Of a DNA stretch of 8,789 nucleotides, positions 1-7,011 are shown one piece after another; the stretch's first letter is position 1; every line of letters starts with the position of its first letter. A model generated the notes under the pieces. The model was not told the DNA's origin. It searched no databases and saw only the letters and a program-made list of their open reading frames with translations. The DNA comes from Deltaproteobacteria bacterium (GTDB lineage: Bacteria; Desulfobacterota; Syntrophia; Syntrophales; UBA2210). A program made the position numbers and the translations under genes. Where the stretch lies: contig JAUVXT010000102.1 of NCBI GenBank assembly GCA_030603465.1, forward strand, positions 1 to 8,789, written 5' to 3'.

Positions 1-2183
1 GGCCTGTCTTCCTTTCCATGATGTTCCCCTTCTTTCCGCGGGGCTTCGAATGGTCTTTTTTTCATGGAGAGTGAGATACGTTTTCTATTAATATCCATGT
101 CGGTAACGGTAACGGTGACTTTCTGGTTTACCTTAACTACATCATGGGGATTTCGTACAAACCTGTCGGCAAGCTGGCTTATATGGACGAGTCCATCCTG
201 ATGCACACCGATATCGACAAAGGCGCCGAAGGCGGCCACATTTGTCACGACACCGGAGAGCTGCATTCCCACCTCCAGATCGGCCATCTCATTTATCCCG
301 TCGGTGAAGGTGAAAAGTTCAAATTCCTTACGGGGATCGCGTCCCGGTTTGGCGAGTTCGTTCATAATGTCATTCAGTGTCGGCATACCGACGGCCTCAG
401 TAACATAATCATTAAGCCGTATCTTTTCTCTCATCTCGGCATCGGCCATCAGATTAGTGACTGTAGAACCGCAATTCCTGGCCATAGACTCGATGATGGG
501 GTAACTTTCGGGATGAACTGCCGATGCGTCCAGGGGATTTTTACCGTTATAAATACGGAGAAACCCGGCCGACTGCTCGAATGTCTTTGCCCCCATCCCG
601 GGGATTTCGAGAACATTGTCGCGTGTCTCAAAGGCTCCGTGCTCGTTTCTGAAGGAAACAATATTGCCCGCAAGTCTTTCCGATAATCCCGAAACGGAGC
701 GAAGCAGCTCTTTACTGGCAGTATTTACATCGACACCAATGGCGTTGACACAGCTGACTACCACATCATCGAGTGAGGATTTCAGCATTCCCTGATCCAC
801 ATCGTGCTGATATTGACCGACACCGATCGATTTGGGATCGATCTTCACCAGTTCTGCCAGTGGATCCATAAGTCTCCTGCCAATGGAGATAGATCCACGA
901 ATGGTGACATCGTGATCGGGAAATTCTTCACGTGCTATTTTTGAAGCAGAATAAACGGAGGCGCCGCTTTCACTTACCATGGCAACGGGCACCTCTTTAC
1001 CGAAATCGATGGTTTTCAGAAATGCTTCTGCCTCACGCCCACCCGTTCCATTGCCGACGGCGATTGCCTCTACATCGCATCGGTCGGCAAGTTCCCTGAC
1101 TTTTCTTTCTGAATCCGTGGTCTTTTTGAATGGTTCGAGAGGAAAGATCGTTTCCGTGGCGAGAAGTTTCCCCTGGGCATCGAGGCATACGACCTTACAG
1201 CCCGTTCTCAGACCGGGGTCGACAGCCATGACGCGCTTCTGACTGAGCGGAGGGGCGAGGAGCAGATTGCGAAGATTTTCCGCAAAGACCTTTATCGCCT
1301 CTTCGTCGGCGCCCTTTTTACTATGGAGACGAATTTCAGTTTCCATCGACAGCGAGAGGAGTCTCTTGTAACTGTCCTGCAATGCAATAGAAACCTCTTT
1401 GGCCGCAGCGTTCTCCGCCTTTATGAATCGTTTCTCCAGAATGGATAGCGTTATCGCTTCATCGGGCAGGATGTGAAACGTCAGAAACCCCTCGGAGGCG
1501 CCACGGCGAATTGCGAGGATTCGGTGAGACGGGGCCTTGGCAATGGGCTCCTCCCACGCGTAATAATCTTTATACTTGATTCCCTCCTCGTCTTTCCCGC
1601 GTGAGACCTTGGAGCGCAAGAGGGCCTTCTTTGAAAAGAGTTCTCGGAGCTGTGCCCGAACCTCTGCGTCTTCATTTATCCACTCGGCAATGATGTCACG
1701 TGCACCCGCCAGTGCATCGTCGGTAGTCTCGACATCCTTTTCTGTATCGACAAAGGCGCTCGCCTCTTTATCGGGATCTATATCCCCCTGAGCGAAGATC
1801 ATCGCTGCAAGTGGCTCCAGTCCCTTTTCCCGTGCGATCATGCCGCGGGTGCGTCTTTTGGGACGATAGGGCAGGTATATATCCTCCAGTTTAGAGAGGA
1901 TTTCGGCGGCCTTGACCTTTTCCTCCAGTTCCTCAGTCAAATTCCCCTGCTCTTCGAGAGATTTCAGGATTGCTTCACGCCTCTTGTCGAGTTCATGCAA
2001 CTGTTCCAGCCTGTCACGGATGGAAATAATTTGTACCTCATCCAGAGCGCCGGTTGCCTCTTTACGGTAGCGTGCGATAAAGGGAACGGTGGAGCCTTCC
2101 CCGATAAGATCTGCGACAGCCTTTACCTGATTTTCCTTCAGATGCAGTTCAAAAGCGATTAATCCGCAATGCTTTTTGCTCAT
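1..2183 (-). CDS. tex: Tex-family RNA-binding transcription accessory protein, C-terminal end cut by window edge
   Basis: The frame is open for 727 codons from ATG at 2183 to the left edge, without frameshift. Tex is a cytoplasmic nucleic-acid-binding protein linked to transcription and RNA metabolism. Visible parts in family order: helical N-terminal Tex domain with the signature YLPYRPKRRTRG near residues 102-113; a YqgF/RNase H-like domain starting at M319 (MAVDPGLRTG) with GNGTGGREAEAF further on; a helix-hairpin-helix motif around residue 528 (EIPGMGAKTFEQSAGFLRI); and a C-terminal S1 domain at about residues 635-707 (GMQLSGVV, FGAFVDIG, DGLVHISQL, RISLSMK). Family members are usually about 720-780 residues, so only a short, probably basic tail is missing. 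The start is preceded by a weak GGGG and is the first ATG after an AT-rich spacer. It is divergent from the racemase gene. Identification is firm; the exact cellular role of Tex is still poorly defined in general. Confidence 0.96.
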   Translation of the reverse strand, partial: MSKKHCGLIAFELHLKENQVKAVADLIGEGSTVPFIARYRKEATGALDEVQIISIRDRLEQLHELDKRREAILKSLEEQGNLTEELEEKVKAAEILSKLEDIYLPYRPKRRTRGMIAREKGLEPLAAMIFAQGDIDPDKEASAFVDTEKDVETTDDALAGARDIIAEWINEDAEVRAQLRELFSKKALLRSKVSRGKDEEGIKYKDYYAWEEPIAKAPSHRILAIRRGASEGFLTFHILPDEAITLSILEKRFIKAENAAAKEVSIALQDSYKRLLSLSMETEIRLHSKKGADEEAIKVFAENLRNLLLAPPLSQKRVMAVDPGLRTGCKVVCLDAQGKLLATETIFPLEPFKKTTDSERKVRELADRCDVEAIAVGNGTGGREAEAFLKTIDFGKEVPVAMVSESGASVYSASKIAREEFPDHDVTIRGSISIGRRLMDPLAELVKIDPKSIGVGQYQHDVDQGMLKSSLDDVVVSCVNAIGVDVNTASKELLRSVSGLSERLAGNIVSFRNEHGAFETRDNVLEIPGMGAKTFEQSAGFLRIYNGKNPLDASAVHPESYPIIESMARNCGSTVTNLMADAEMREKIRLNDYVTEAVGMPTLNDIMNELAKPGRDPRKEFELFTFTDGINEMADLEVGMQLSGVVTNVAAFGAFVDIGVHQDGLVHISQLADRFVRNPHDVVKVNQKVTVTVTDMDINRKRISLSMKKRPFEAPRKEGEHHGKEDR

Positions 2184-2227
2184 TTTTACCCCAATTGTCA
2201 GAAGTCTGTTGAATTATTCACCATATA

Positions 2228-2256
2228 TTAGTACATTACAACAATATCTTTATCAA
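2228..2256 (-). promoter_or_regulatory. Possible sigma-70-type promoter for tex
   Basis: In the 146-bp AT-rich spacer between divergent tex and the racemase, the minus strand reads TTGATA (2251-2256), 17 bp, then TACTAA (2228-2233), about 45 bp upstream of the tex ATG. The -35 box is good, the -10 box poor (3 of 6). No equally good plus-strand pair was found for the racemase. Weak call from hexamer matching only. Confidence 0.25.
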
Positions 2257-2329
2257 TAAAAAGCCGCGATAGAATATGTATGTGCGAGATATCAAAGACT
2301 GACATATTTGTAAAGGGGGAATATGCAAT

Positions 2330-3040
2330 ATGCCGATGAAGACGATAGGCCTCATTGGAGGAATGAGCTGGGAATCAACCGCGGAATATTACCGCATAAT
2401 AAACGAAACTGTGAGGGAAAGACTAGGCAGCCTTCATTCAGCGAAAATCGTCATGTATTCCGTGGAATTTGCAGAAATTGAGAGGCTTCAGCGTTCAGGG
2501 CAGTGGGAAGAACTGACCGATCTTATGATAGATGCGGCACAGCGTGTCGAAAGGGGAGGGGCCGATTTTGTCCTGATCTGCACAAACACCATGCATCTCA
2601 TGGCAGGAGAGGTGGAAAAAAACATAAACGTTCCCCTCTTGCATATAGCCGACGCAACGGCAGGGGTGATAAAGGAAAGGGGCATATCAAGGACAGGACT
2701 TCTGGGGACGAAATTTACGATGGAAAAGGAGTTCTATAAGGGCAAACTGGAAAGTCATGGATTTGAGGTAATCATCCCCCCGAAAGATCAGAGAGAGATT
2801 GTCCACAGCATTATTTATGACGAATTATGCCGGGGTACTATAAAAGAATCTTCGAAAGGTTCCTATCTGGGCATAATAGAGGAAATGGTAGTCGCGGGGG
2901 CAGAAGGAATAATCCTGGGATGCACCGAAATAGGCCTCCTGGTGAGGGATGGCGACGCCTCTGTGCCCATATTAGATACGACTGAAATCCACGCGAAGGC
3001 TGCCGTCGATTATGCCCTGGCTACAGATGAGTGGCAGTAA
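2330..3040 (+). CDS. Aspartate/glutamate racemase family protein (YgeA/RacD-like amino-acid racemase)
   Basis: This 236-residue protein has the full length and signatures of cofactor-independent Asp/Glu racemases, which use two cysteines to invert the alpha carbon of an amino acid. The N-terminal GLIGGMSWEST (residues 7-17) is typical of the aspartate racemase/YgeA branch. The two catalytic cysteines are C84 in ICTNTMH and C198 in LGCTEIGLL. Substrate could be aspartate, glutamate, homoserine or another amino acid; the family is broad and the sequence alone does not choose. D-amino acids made this way usually feed peptidoglycan or signalling. The start at 2330 follows AAAGGGGGA (2312-2320) with about 10 bp spacing. 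An upstream ATG at 2322 is out of frame, and ATG 2336 would also give an intact protein but is spaced less well. It is divergent from tex and 140 bp upstream of the HAD gene, separated by a palindromic repeat. Confidence 0.92.
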   Translation: MPMKTIGLIGGMSWESTAEYYRIINETVRERLGSLHSAKIVMYSVEFAEIERLQRSGQWEELTDLMIDAAQRVERGGADFVLICTNTMHLMAGEVEKNINVPLLHIADATAGVIKERGISRTGLLGTKFTMEKEFYKGKLESHGFEVIIPPKDQREIVHSIIYDELCRGTIKESSKGSYLGIIEEMVVAGAEGIILGCTEIGLLVRDGDASVPILDTTEIHAKAAVDYALATDEWQ

Positions 3041-3079
3041 TCGGTCCGGGAAAGCGTTTTGTAAATAACTTTGCAATGC

Positions 3080-3143
3080 TGTTATTTCGACCGCAGGGAG
3101 AAATCTAAGATTTCTCAGTCGTGAAGACTCCTTCGAAATGACA
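3080..3143. repeat. Palindromic dispersed repeat, family 1, copy 1
   Basis: A 64-bp nested inverted repeat between the racemase and HAD genes. Outer arms TGTTATTTCGA (3080-3090) and TCGAAATGACA (3133-3143) match at 10 of 11. Inside, GAGAAATCT (3098-3106) and AGATTTCTC (3108-3116) pair perfectly around one base. The block 3084-3106 is 22 of 23 identical to 6823-6845 in copy 2, in the same orientation. ACTTTGCA just to the left also recurs to the left of copy 2, so the element may extend outward. It carries no coding sequence. It could fold in the transcript and separate expression of its two neighbours, but there is no T-run of a classical terminator. Confidence 0.75.
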
Positions 3144-3180
3144 AAGCATCGTTGACACGATACTAGGTTAGGAAAAGGCG

Positions 3181-3651
3181 ATGATTGAGATAGAGATTAG
3201 CACAAAAGAAAGTTTGCAAATATCCTGCCTGGTCCTGGATTATAACGGTACCATCGCCCGCGACGGCATCCTTATCGAGGGAGTTGACAACCTCATCAGG
3301 AAACTTTCCGAAAACCTTGAAATATATGTCCTGACGGCAGACACGCGGGGTTCTGTTATCGCGCAGGTCGGACATCTTCCCTGCATCGTTCACAAGATTC
3401 CCGAGGGATCTGAGGATCTGTCAAAGAACGAATTTGTTCGAAATCTGGGGAGTTCCAAAACCGCCTGCATAGGAAACGGAAAGAATGACAGGCTCATGCT
3501 GAGGGATTCCGCCATAGGCATTGCCGTTATAGGAAAAGAGGGCGCGTCGTGCCATGCACTTGAAGGTGCGGACATAATCGTGATATCAATAATCGATGCC
3601 CTCGAATTATTCCTTAATCCATTAAGGATAAAGGCAACAGTGCGCACCTGA
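3181..3651 (+). CDS. Small HAD-superfamily protein, 'soluble P-type ATPase'-like (COG4087 type)
   Basis: This 156-residue cytoplasmic protein is a minimal HAD fold with no cap domain. Motif I is LDYNGTIARDG, with the nucleophile D20 but Asn22 in place of the usual second Asp. Motif II is VLTADT (T52), motif III is probably K82, and motif IV is CIGNGKNDRLML (residues 96-107, with N102 and D103). The length, the DxNGT motif I and the GNGKND loop are what I associate with the soluble P-type ATPase-like HAD group, which resembles the isolated phosphorylation domain of P-type ATPases. HAD enzymes with Asp at the second position are mostly phosphatases; loss of it fits phosphoryl transfer or ATPase-like chemistry, but no substrate can be inferred. 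The start has AGGAAAAGG (3170-3178) just upstream. It is 51 bp upstream of the 5'-nucleotidase gene and probably in one transcript with it. Confidence 0.85.
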   Translation: MIEIEISTKESLQISCLVLDYNGTIARDGILIEGVDNLIRKLSENLEIYVLTADTRGSVIAQVGHLPCIVHKIPEGSEDLSKNEFVRNLGSSKTACIGNGKNDRLMLRDSAIGIAVIGKEGASCHALEGADIIVISIIDALELFLNPLRIKATVRT

Positions 3652-3702
3652 AAAGCGCTATAGAAACCAGGTTACTGCGCAAAGACACAAAGGGGAACCA
3701 TT

Positions 3703-5301
3703 ATGAAGTCGTTGAAAATCCGGATATTTTCCTTTTTACTTATCTTGTCCCTTCTCTACATTCCGGCCACCCTTTCGGCAAAGATCTACAATCTTACGAT
3801 CCTGCACACAAACGATCCTCACGGCCACTTTATGAAATTCGATCCCTATCCGGAGAAAGACGTGGGAGGACTTGCCGCGCAATCGACGCTGGTGAATATT
3901 ATCAGGGCCGAGATCGAAAAGGCCGGCGCCCATCTATTGCTTTTATCGGGAGGGGACATAAATACGGGCGTTCCCGAATCGGATTTGTTAGATGCGGAGC
4001 CGGACATTAAACTGATGAACCTTATCGGCTACGATGCCATGGTTCTGGGAAACCACGAGTTTGACAATCCTCTCGATGTGCTCATGAAGCAGCGGAAATG
4101 GGCGGAATTCCCCTTTTTGTCGGCAAACATCGTCAAAAGAGAGAGGGGAGAACCGCTGGTGAAAAGATTTATTATGAAGGATTTTGACGGCCTGACAGTG
4201 GCAATATTCGGCCTGACGACGGAAGAGGTTCCCATCATTACTCCCCCTGAGCACACAAAAACCCTGAAGTTTAAAAGCATTATCGATACCGCGAGGGAAC
4301 TGGTTCCGGAATTGAGAAGGAAAGCCGATATCGTCATTGCACTTACACATGCGGGACTCTGGGAAGATTCGGGGCAGGGACATAAGGCGGCAGGTGATCT
4401 CAAACTGGCTAAAGTGGTTCCCGGAATAGATATTATTGTCGGCGGTCATTCCCACAGTGCGATGAAAGAGGCAAAAATCGTGAAAGATACGATCATTGTC
4501 CAGGCAGGCGCCTATTCGGAATATGTGGGCAGACTGGATATTTCATTTGACAGCGATAAGGATGATATAGAGGATCATAAATATCAGCTGCTTCCCGTAA
4601 ATAAAAAGAAACGCATAAAATACGGAGGAAAGAGTTACTACGCCTATGTGAAAACGGGTTATATGGAGGATCCGGAGATCCTTTCCGCCATGAAACCATA
4701 TTTGAAAAAGATAGATCGGATACTTTCAAAGCCTGTGGGTGAAACAGTGGTTGAACTTCAGGGTGGCAGGAAGGAAAGCCGGTCGCAGGAGACAAATCTT
4801 GGAAATCTCATAACCGATGCCATGCGAGCCAAAACGGGCGCCGACATCGCATTTCAGAACGGAGGCGGCATAAGGGCAGGCATTGAACCGGGTGTCATTA
4901 CATACAGGGATATTAGATCTGTTTTACCATTCAGAGGTACGCTGGTACTTTTCACGATGACGGGCAGGCAGATCAGGAATGTCCTCAATAATGCGGCAGC
5001 CATTGCACCCGGAAGTGGTGGCTTTCTTCATGTCTCGGGGCTTAAATGGACGATAAACAGGAAAGATGGTCATGGAGTAGCCGAAAGCATCATGACTAAT
5101 GGCGCACAGCTTCAGATGAATAGAAGCTATAAGGTGGTCACAAACTCATTCATGGCCGTCGGCGGCGACGGATACGAAATGTTTAAAAATATAGAACAGA
5201 TGGATACCGGATTTTCCGATGCCGACGCACTCATGGAATATGTTGCGAAAAGAGGAAAGGTGCGGGCACGCATTGAAGGGCGACTGACAATTCTGGAATA
5301 A
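3703..5301 (+). CDS. Exported UshA-type 5'-nucleotidase / metallophosphoesterase
   Basis: A 532-residue secreted enzyme of the 5'-nucleotidase / 2',3'-cyclic phosphodiesterase family, expected to strip phosphate from nucleotides in the periplasm for nucleoside and phosphate salvage. Residues 1-26 form a Sec signal peptide (KxxKxR, a hydrophobic core, cleavage after LSA). The N-terminal metallophosphoesterase domain has all two-metal ligands: D38 and H40 in HTNDPHGH, D85 in SGGD, N117 and H118 in GNHEFD, H216 in THAG, and H249 and H251 in GGHSHS. The C-terminal domain has NLGNLITDAM (365-374), FQNGGGIR (384-391) and FMAVGGDGY (483-491), which form the substrate pocket in this family. Length matches UshA. 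No lipobox and no C-terminal anchor are visible, so it is probably soluble. AAAGGGGA (3689-3696) gives a strong Shine-Dalgarno site 6 bp before the ATG. Substrate specificity (AMP, UDP-sugar, other) is not readable from sequence. Confidence 0.94.
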   Translation: MKSLKIRIFSFLLILSLLYIPATLSAKIYNLTILHTNDPHGHFMKFDPYPEKDVGGLAAQSTLVNIIRAEIEKAGAHLLLLSGGDINTGVPESDLLDAEPDIKLMNLIGYDAMVLGNHEFDNPLDVLMKQRKWAEFPFLSANIVKRERGEPLVKRFIMKDFDGLTVAIFGLTTEEVPIITPPEHTKTLKFKSIIDTARELVPELRRKADIVIALTHAGLWEDSGQGHKAAGDLKLAKVVPGIDIIVGGHSHSAMKEAKIVKDTIIVQAGAYSEYVGRLDISFDSDKDDIEDHKYQLLPVNKKKRIKYGGKSYYAYVKTGYMEDPEILSAMKPYLKKIDRILSKPVGETVVELQGGRKESRSQETNLGNLITDAMRAKTGADIAFQNGGGIRAGIEPGVITYRDIRSVLPFRGTLVLFTMTGRQIRNVLNNAAAIAPGSGGFLHVSGLKWTINRKDGHGVAESIMTNGAQLQMNRSYKVVTNSFMAVGGDGYEMFKNIEQMDTGFSDADALMEYVAKRGKVRARIEGRLTILE

Positions 5302-5350
5302 TCAGCATCCCACAAAGAAACTATAATTCCCCTGGACATCAGGACAACCT

Positions 5351-5833
5351 TCACGCAAACATATCTTTGAATAATTGTGGAAAATATAACAATATTCCAA
5401 ATCGTACAAGCCTGCCGGAACAACCGGCTATAAAAAAACGGAGAAAATTATGCTTTATAATGCCCGAAGTAATTGTAATTATATAAAAAGGGGGGAATCC
5501 CGTCATCGCACTGATAAATATCAGTACGTCAACTTTCGACTCCCATTTCTTCATTTTTGATATGGCCAGATTAATCTTGTCTTCATACCGCTTATGGGAA
5601 ATTTTCAGGCTTCCTTTGCCGCCGAAATAGAGAATTGTTTTAGCGGTCATTTGACCCAGACATGATAATATTAAAATGGGGATTAACGTCTTTTTTGTTG
5701 AAATCGAAGAAATGAAAACAAGAAATATTTCCGCATTTACAATGGGTAGAAAACCACTGATGAAACAGTAAACAAATGTGCCTGTGTGAAGGCCATATTG
5801 TAATAAAAGACTATGTATCCAGGTATCTTCCAT
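5351..5833 (-). CDS. Short VTT/DedA/YqaA-like integral membrane protein
   Basis: This 160-residue protein is mostly hydrophobic. Membrane or re-entrant segments lie at about residues 18-45, 50-70, 101-126 and 130-152, with a charged cytoplasmic-looking loop at 73-100. The pattern P30..NAE35, then GFPPFY (112-117) followed by a Gly, then GR..RFG (140-146), matches the VTT (SNARE-associated/DedA) fold, closest in size and motifs to the YqaA-like branch. DedA-superfamily proteins act in lipid carrier or phospholipid translocation, but this branch is uncharacterised, so function is open. The ATG at 5833 has only AGG abutting it and an AAAGGA about 19 bp upstream, so translation is weak or the start uncertain; no better in-frame start is visible before an upstream TGA. 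It converges with the 5'-nucleotidase gene across 49 bp and lies 66 bp downstream of the Nudix gene, possibly in one operon. Confidence 0.75.
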   Translation of the reverse strand: MEDTWIHSLLLQYGLHTGTFVYCFISGFLPIVNAEIFLVFISSISTKKTLIPILILSCLGQMTAKTILYFGGKGSLKISHKRYEDKINLAISKMKKWESKVDVLIFISAMTGFPPFYIITITSGIIKHNFLRFFIAGCSGRLVRFGILLYFPQLFKDMFA

Positions 5834-5899
5834 CCTAATTACGCGAACTATATCCTTTCATTTCTGAAGAACGTTTGAAGCACAAGGCGCCTCAAGGCA

Positions 5900-6292
5900 T
5901 CAGATATCGAATTCACCGCTCCGTAATTTATCCACAAAAGGGATGTCTGCGGGTGAAAAATCGTAGTCTTGAAACTGCTCCCGTGTTACCCATCTGATTT
6001 CATCATGCGCTTTCGGGATTAGTTCATTCCCTATCCAGAATGTAAGGTAGGCAATCAATCTGATAGAGACATGATTATAGTGATAGATGTTTTCTCCCAG
6101 GTATTTGCCGACCGATACCTCTATGCCGAATTCTTCTCGCATTTCTCGTGACAGGCATTCTTCGCAGGTTTCATCATGTTCGACGGTGCCGCCGGGGAAT
6201 TCCCATTTGTTCTCAAGTGTGTCGCCCGCCTTTCTTCTGGCGATGAGAATTTTCCCGTTCCTTTCAATGATTGCCGCCGTCACTTCCTTCAT
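5900..6292 (-). CDS. Nudix hydrolase, MutT-like (8-oxo-dGTP diphosphatase type)
   Basis: A 130-residue Nudix protein with a perfect box GX5EX7REUXEEXGU: G35 TVEHD E41, then R49-E50-M51-R52-E53-E54-F55-G56-I57. E53 and E54 are the metal-binding pair. The N-terminal beta-strand region (VTAAIIERNGKILIARR) and KWEFPGG just before the box are typical of MutT-type sanitising pyrophosphatases that clear oxidised dGTP; the same look also occurs in other (d)NTP or NDP-sugar Nudix enzymes, so the substrate is tentative. I chose ATG 6292 (MKEVTAA) because AGAGGAAAG sits right upstream. A TTG at 6307 in frame would add five residues and would lie across that Shine-Dalgarno site. It is preceded by palindromic repeat family 2 copy A and followed 66 bp later by the membrane-protein gene. 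Confidence 0.93.
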   Translation of the reverse strand: MKEVTAAIIERNGKILIARRKAGDTLENKWEFPGGTVEHDETCEECLSREMREEFGIEVSVGKYLGENIYHYNHVSIRLIAYLTFWIGNELIPKAHDEIRWVTREQFQDYDFSPADIPFVDKLRSGEFDI

Positions 6293-6316
6293 CTTTCCTC
6301 TTTCCAAAAGTAAATA

Positions 6317-6367
6317 AGGGACGGATTCTCATTTCCCATCATTTACTCGAACCCGTCCCTCATTTCT
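6317..6367. repeat. Palindromic dispersed repeat, family 2, copy A
   Basis: Arms AGGGACGGATTC (6317-6328) and GAACCCGTCCCT (6349-6360) pair at 11 of 12 around a 20-base loop. The left unit 6318-6343 matches 7018-7043 at 23 of 26, and the right unit 6350-6367 matches 7095-7112 at 17 of 18, defining a repeat family. Read on the minus strand, the hairpin lies between the 80-residue gene and the Nudix gene and is followed by TTATTTACTTTT, so it might also act as a partial terminator or processing site in that transcript. The layout (two inverted GC-rich units with a short spacer) resembles REP/REPIN elements. Confidence 0.75.
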
Positions 6368-6392
6368 CCAAATGCCGACGGCTTGTGGCCTC

Positions 6393-6635
6393 TTAGCTTA
6401 CAAAGGCTTCTTTAACTTCTTTTTTCCAGATCAGGAGAAGTTTTCCGCCGTGGGCTTGGGATTGCACCAATTCCCATTCGCTCTCACCTTCCTTGTCCAA
6501 AATGCCTTTCATGGACTCGAGACCGCCGGGAATGCCATCGACAATGCATGTTCCCGTCTCGTCACAGGAAATTGCGTTAGAGGGAATTACGGCATCAATA
6601 TCAAGAATGCTTGTTTTATATTTCCAGCGTGCCAT
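6393..6635 (-). CDS. Small uncharacterised protein, DUF4177-like in outline
   Basis: An 80-residue soluble protein with no signal peptide. It begins MARWKYKTSILD and ends with a W54-E-L-V strand, then GGKLLLIWKKE (63-73). The order 'WKYKT.. early, GWELV-like strand, short turn, KLLLIWKK' is the outline of DUF4177-type small proteins, but the middle is different (C24 and C30, and a GIPGG turn at 34-38). This is a resemblance by eye only. The gene is real: the ATG at 6635 is preceded by a strong Shine-Dalgarno AAGGAGGTA (minus strand, 6641-6649) with good spacing. It is the first of three same-strand genes, with repeat family 2 copy A between it and the Nudix gene. No function can be assigned. 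Confidence 0.7.
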   Translation of the reverse strand: MARWKYKTSILDIDAVIPSNAISCDETGTCIVDGIPGGLESMKGILDKEGESEWELVQSQAHGGKLLLIWKKEVKEAFVS

Positions 6636-6817
6636 GATACTACCTCCTTACTTTTTATTTATGGTAAAAACCGCAGAGTAGAAATTCGGGTAGTATGCAA
6701 TTTGAGGAATGATATCGAAATTGTGATAGCCAAATAAATCCCATTTTCATATGAGCACATATTCATTGGCATGGAAGTTAACGGTTAAGCTTTGAGACTT
6801 TGCACAACTGCCGTTAC

Positions 6818-6899
6818 TTGTCATTTCGACCGTAGGGAGAAATCTTAACAAGTGTGAATCATTAAGATTTCTTGCCGTTAACACTCCTCGAAATGACAA
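6818..6899. repeat. Palindromic dispersed repeat, family 1, copy 2
   Basis: An 82-bp nested inverted repeat. Outer arms TTGTCATTTCGA (6818-6829) and TCGAAATGACAA (6888-6899) are perfect over 12 bp. Inner arms AGAAATCTTAA (6838-6848) and TTAAGATTTCT (6862-6872) are perfect over 11 bp around a 13-base loop. The block 6823-6845 matches copy 1 at 22 of 23 in the same orientation, while the loop regions differ. Conserved arms with variable loops suggest a mobile or structurally selected non-coding element. No transposase lies nearby. Confidence 0.8.
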
Positions 6900-7011
6900 A
6901 ATTCAAAACTCTCGCTTTTTGCGATTACCTATAATATAATTATTTATGTAATGTTCGCAAACAATTTTATGCAATTGCGATGGATTAGTAAAAATCTTTT
7001 TTAAATGAGTT

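Noticed and set aside
144..686. 180-codon plus-strand open frame at the left end
   Set aside because: It is antisense to the S1 and helix-hairpin-helix part of tex, which has continuous family motifs; the frame's protein has no family character.
3988..4455. 155-codon minus-strand open frame within the nucleotidase gene
   Set aside because: It lies wholly antisense to the metallophosphoesterase domain whose metal ligands are all intact; no ribosome site of its own.
5302..5350. Bidirectional terminator between the convergent nucleotidase and membrane-protein genes
   Set aside because: No stem of useful length followed by a T-run on either strand was found in the 49 bp.
6372..6737. 121-codon plus-strand open frame over the 80-residue gene
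   Set aside because: The minus-strand gene has a near-perfect Shine-Dalgarno and a coherent protein; the plus frame reads through the end of a repeat and has low-complexity, Phe- and Cys-rich translation.
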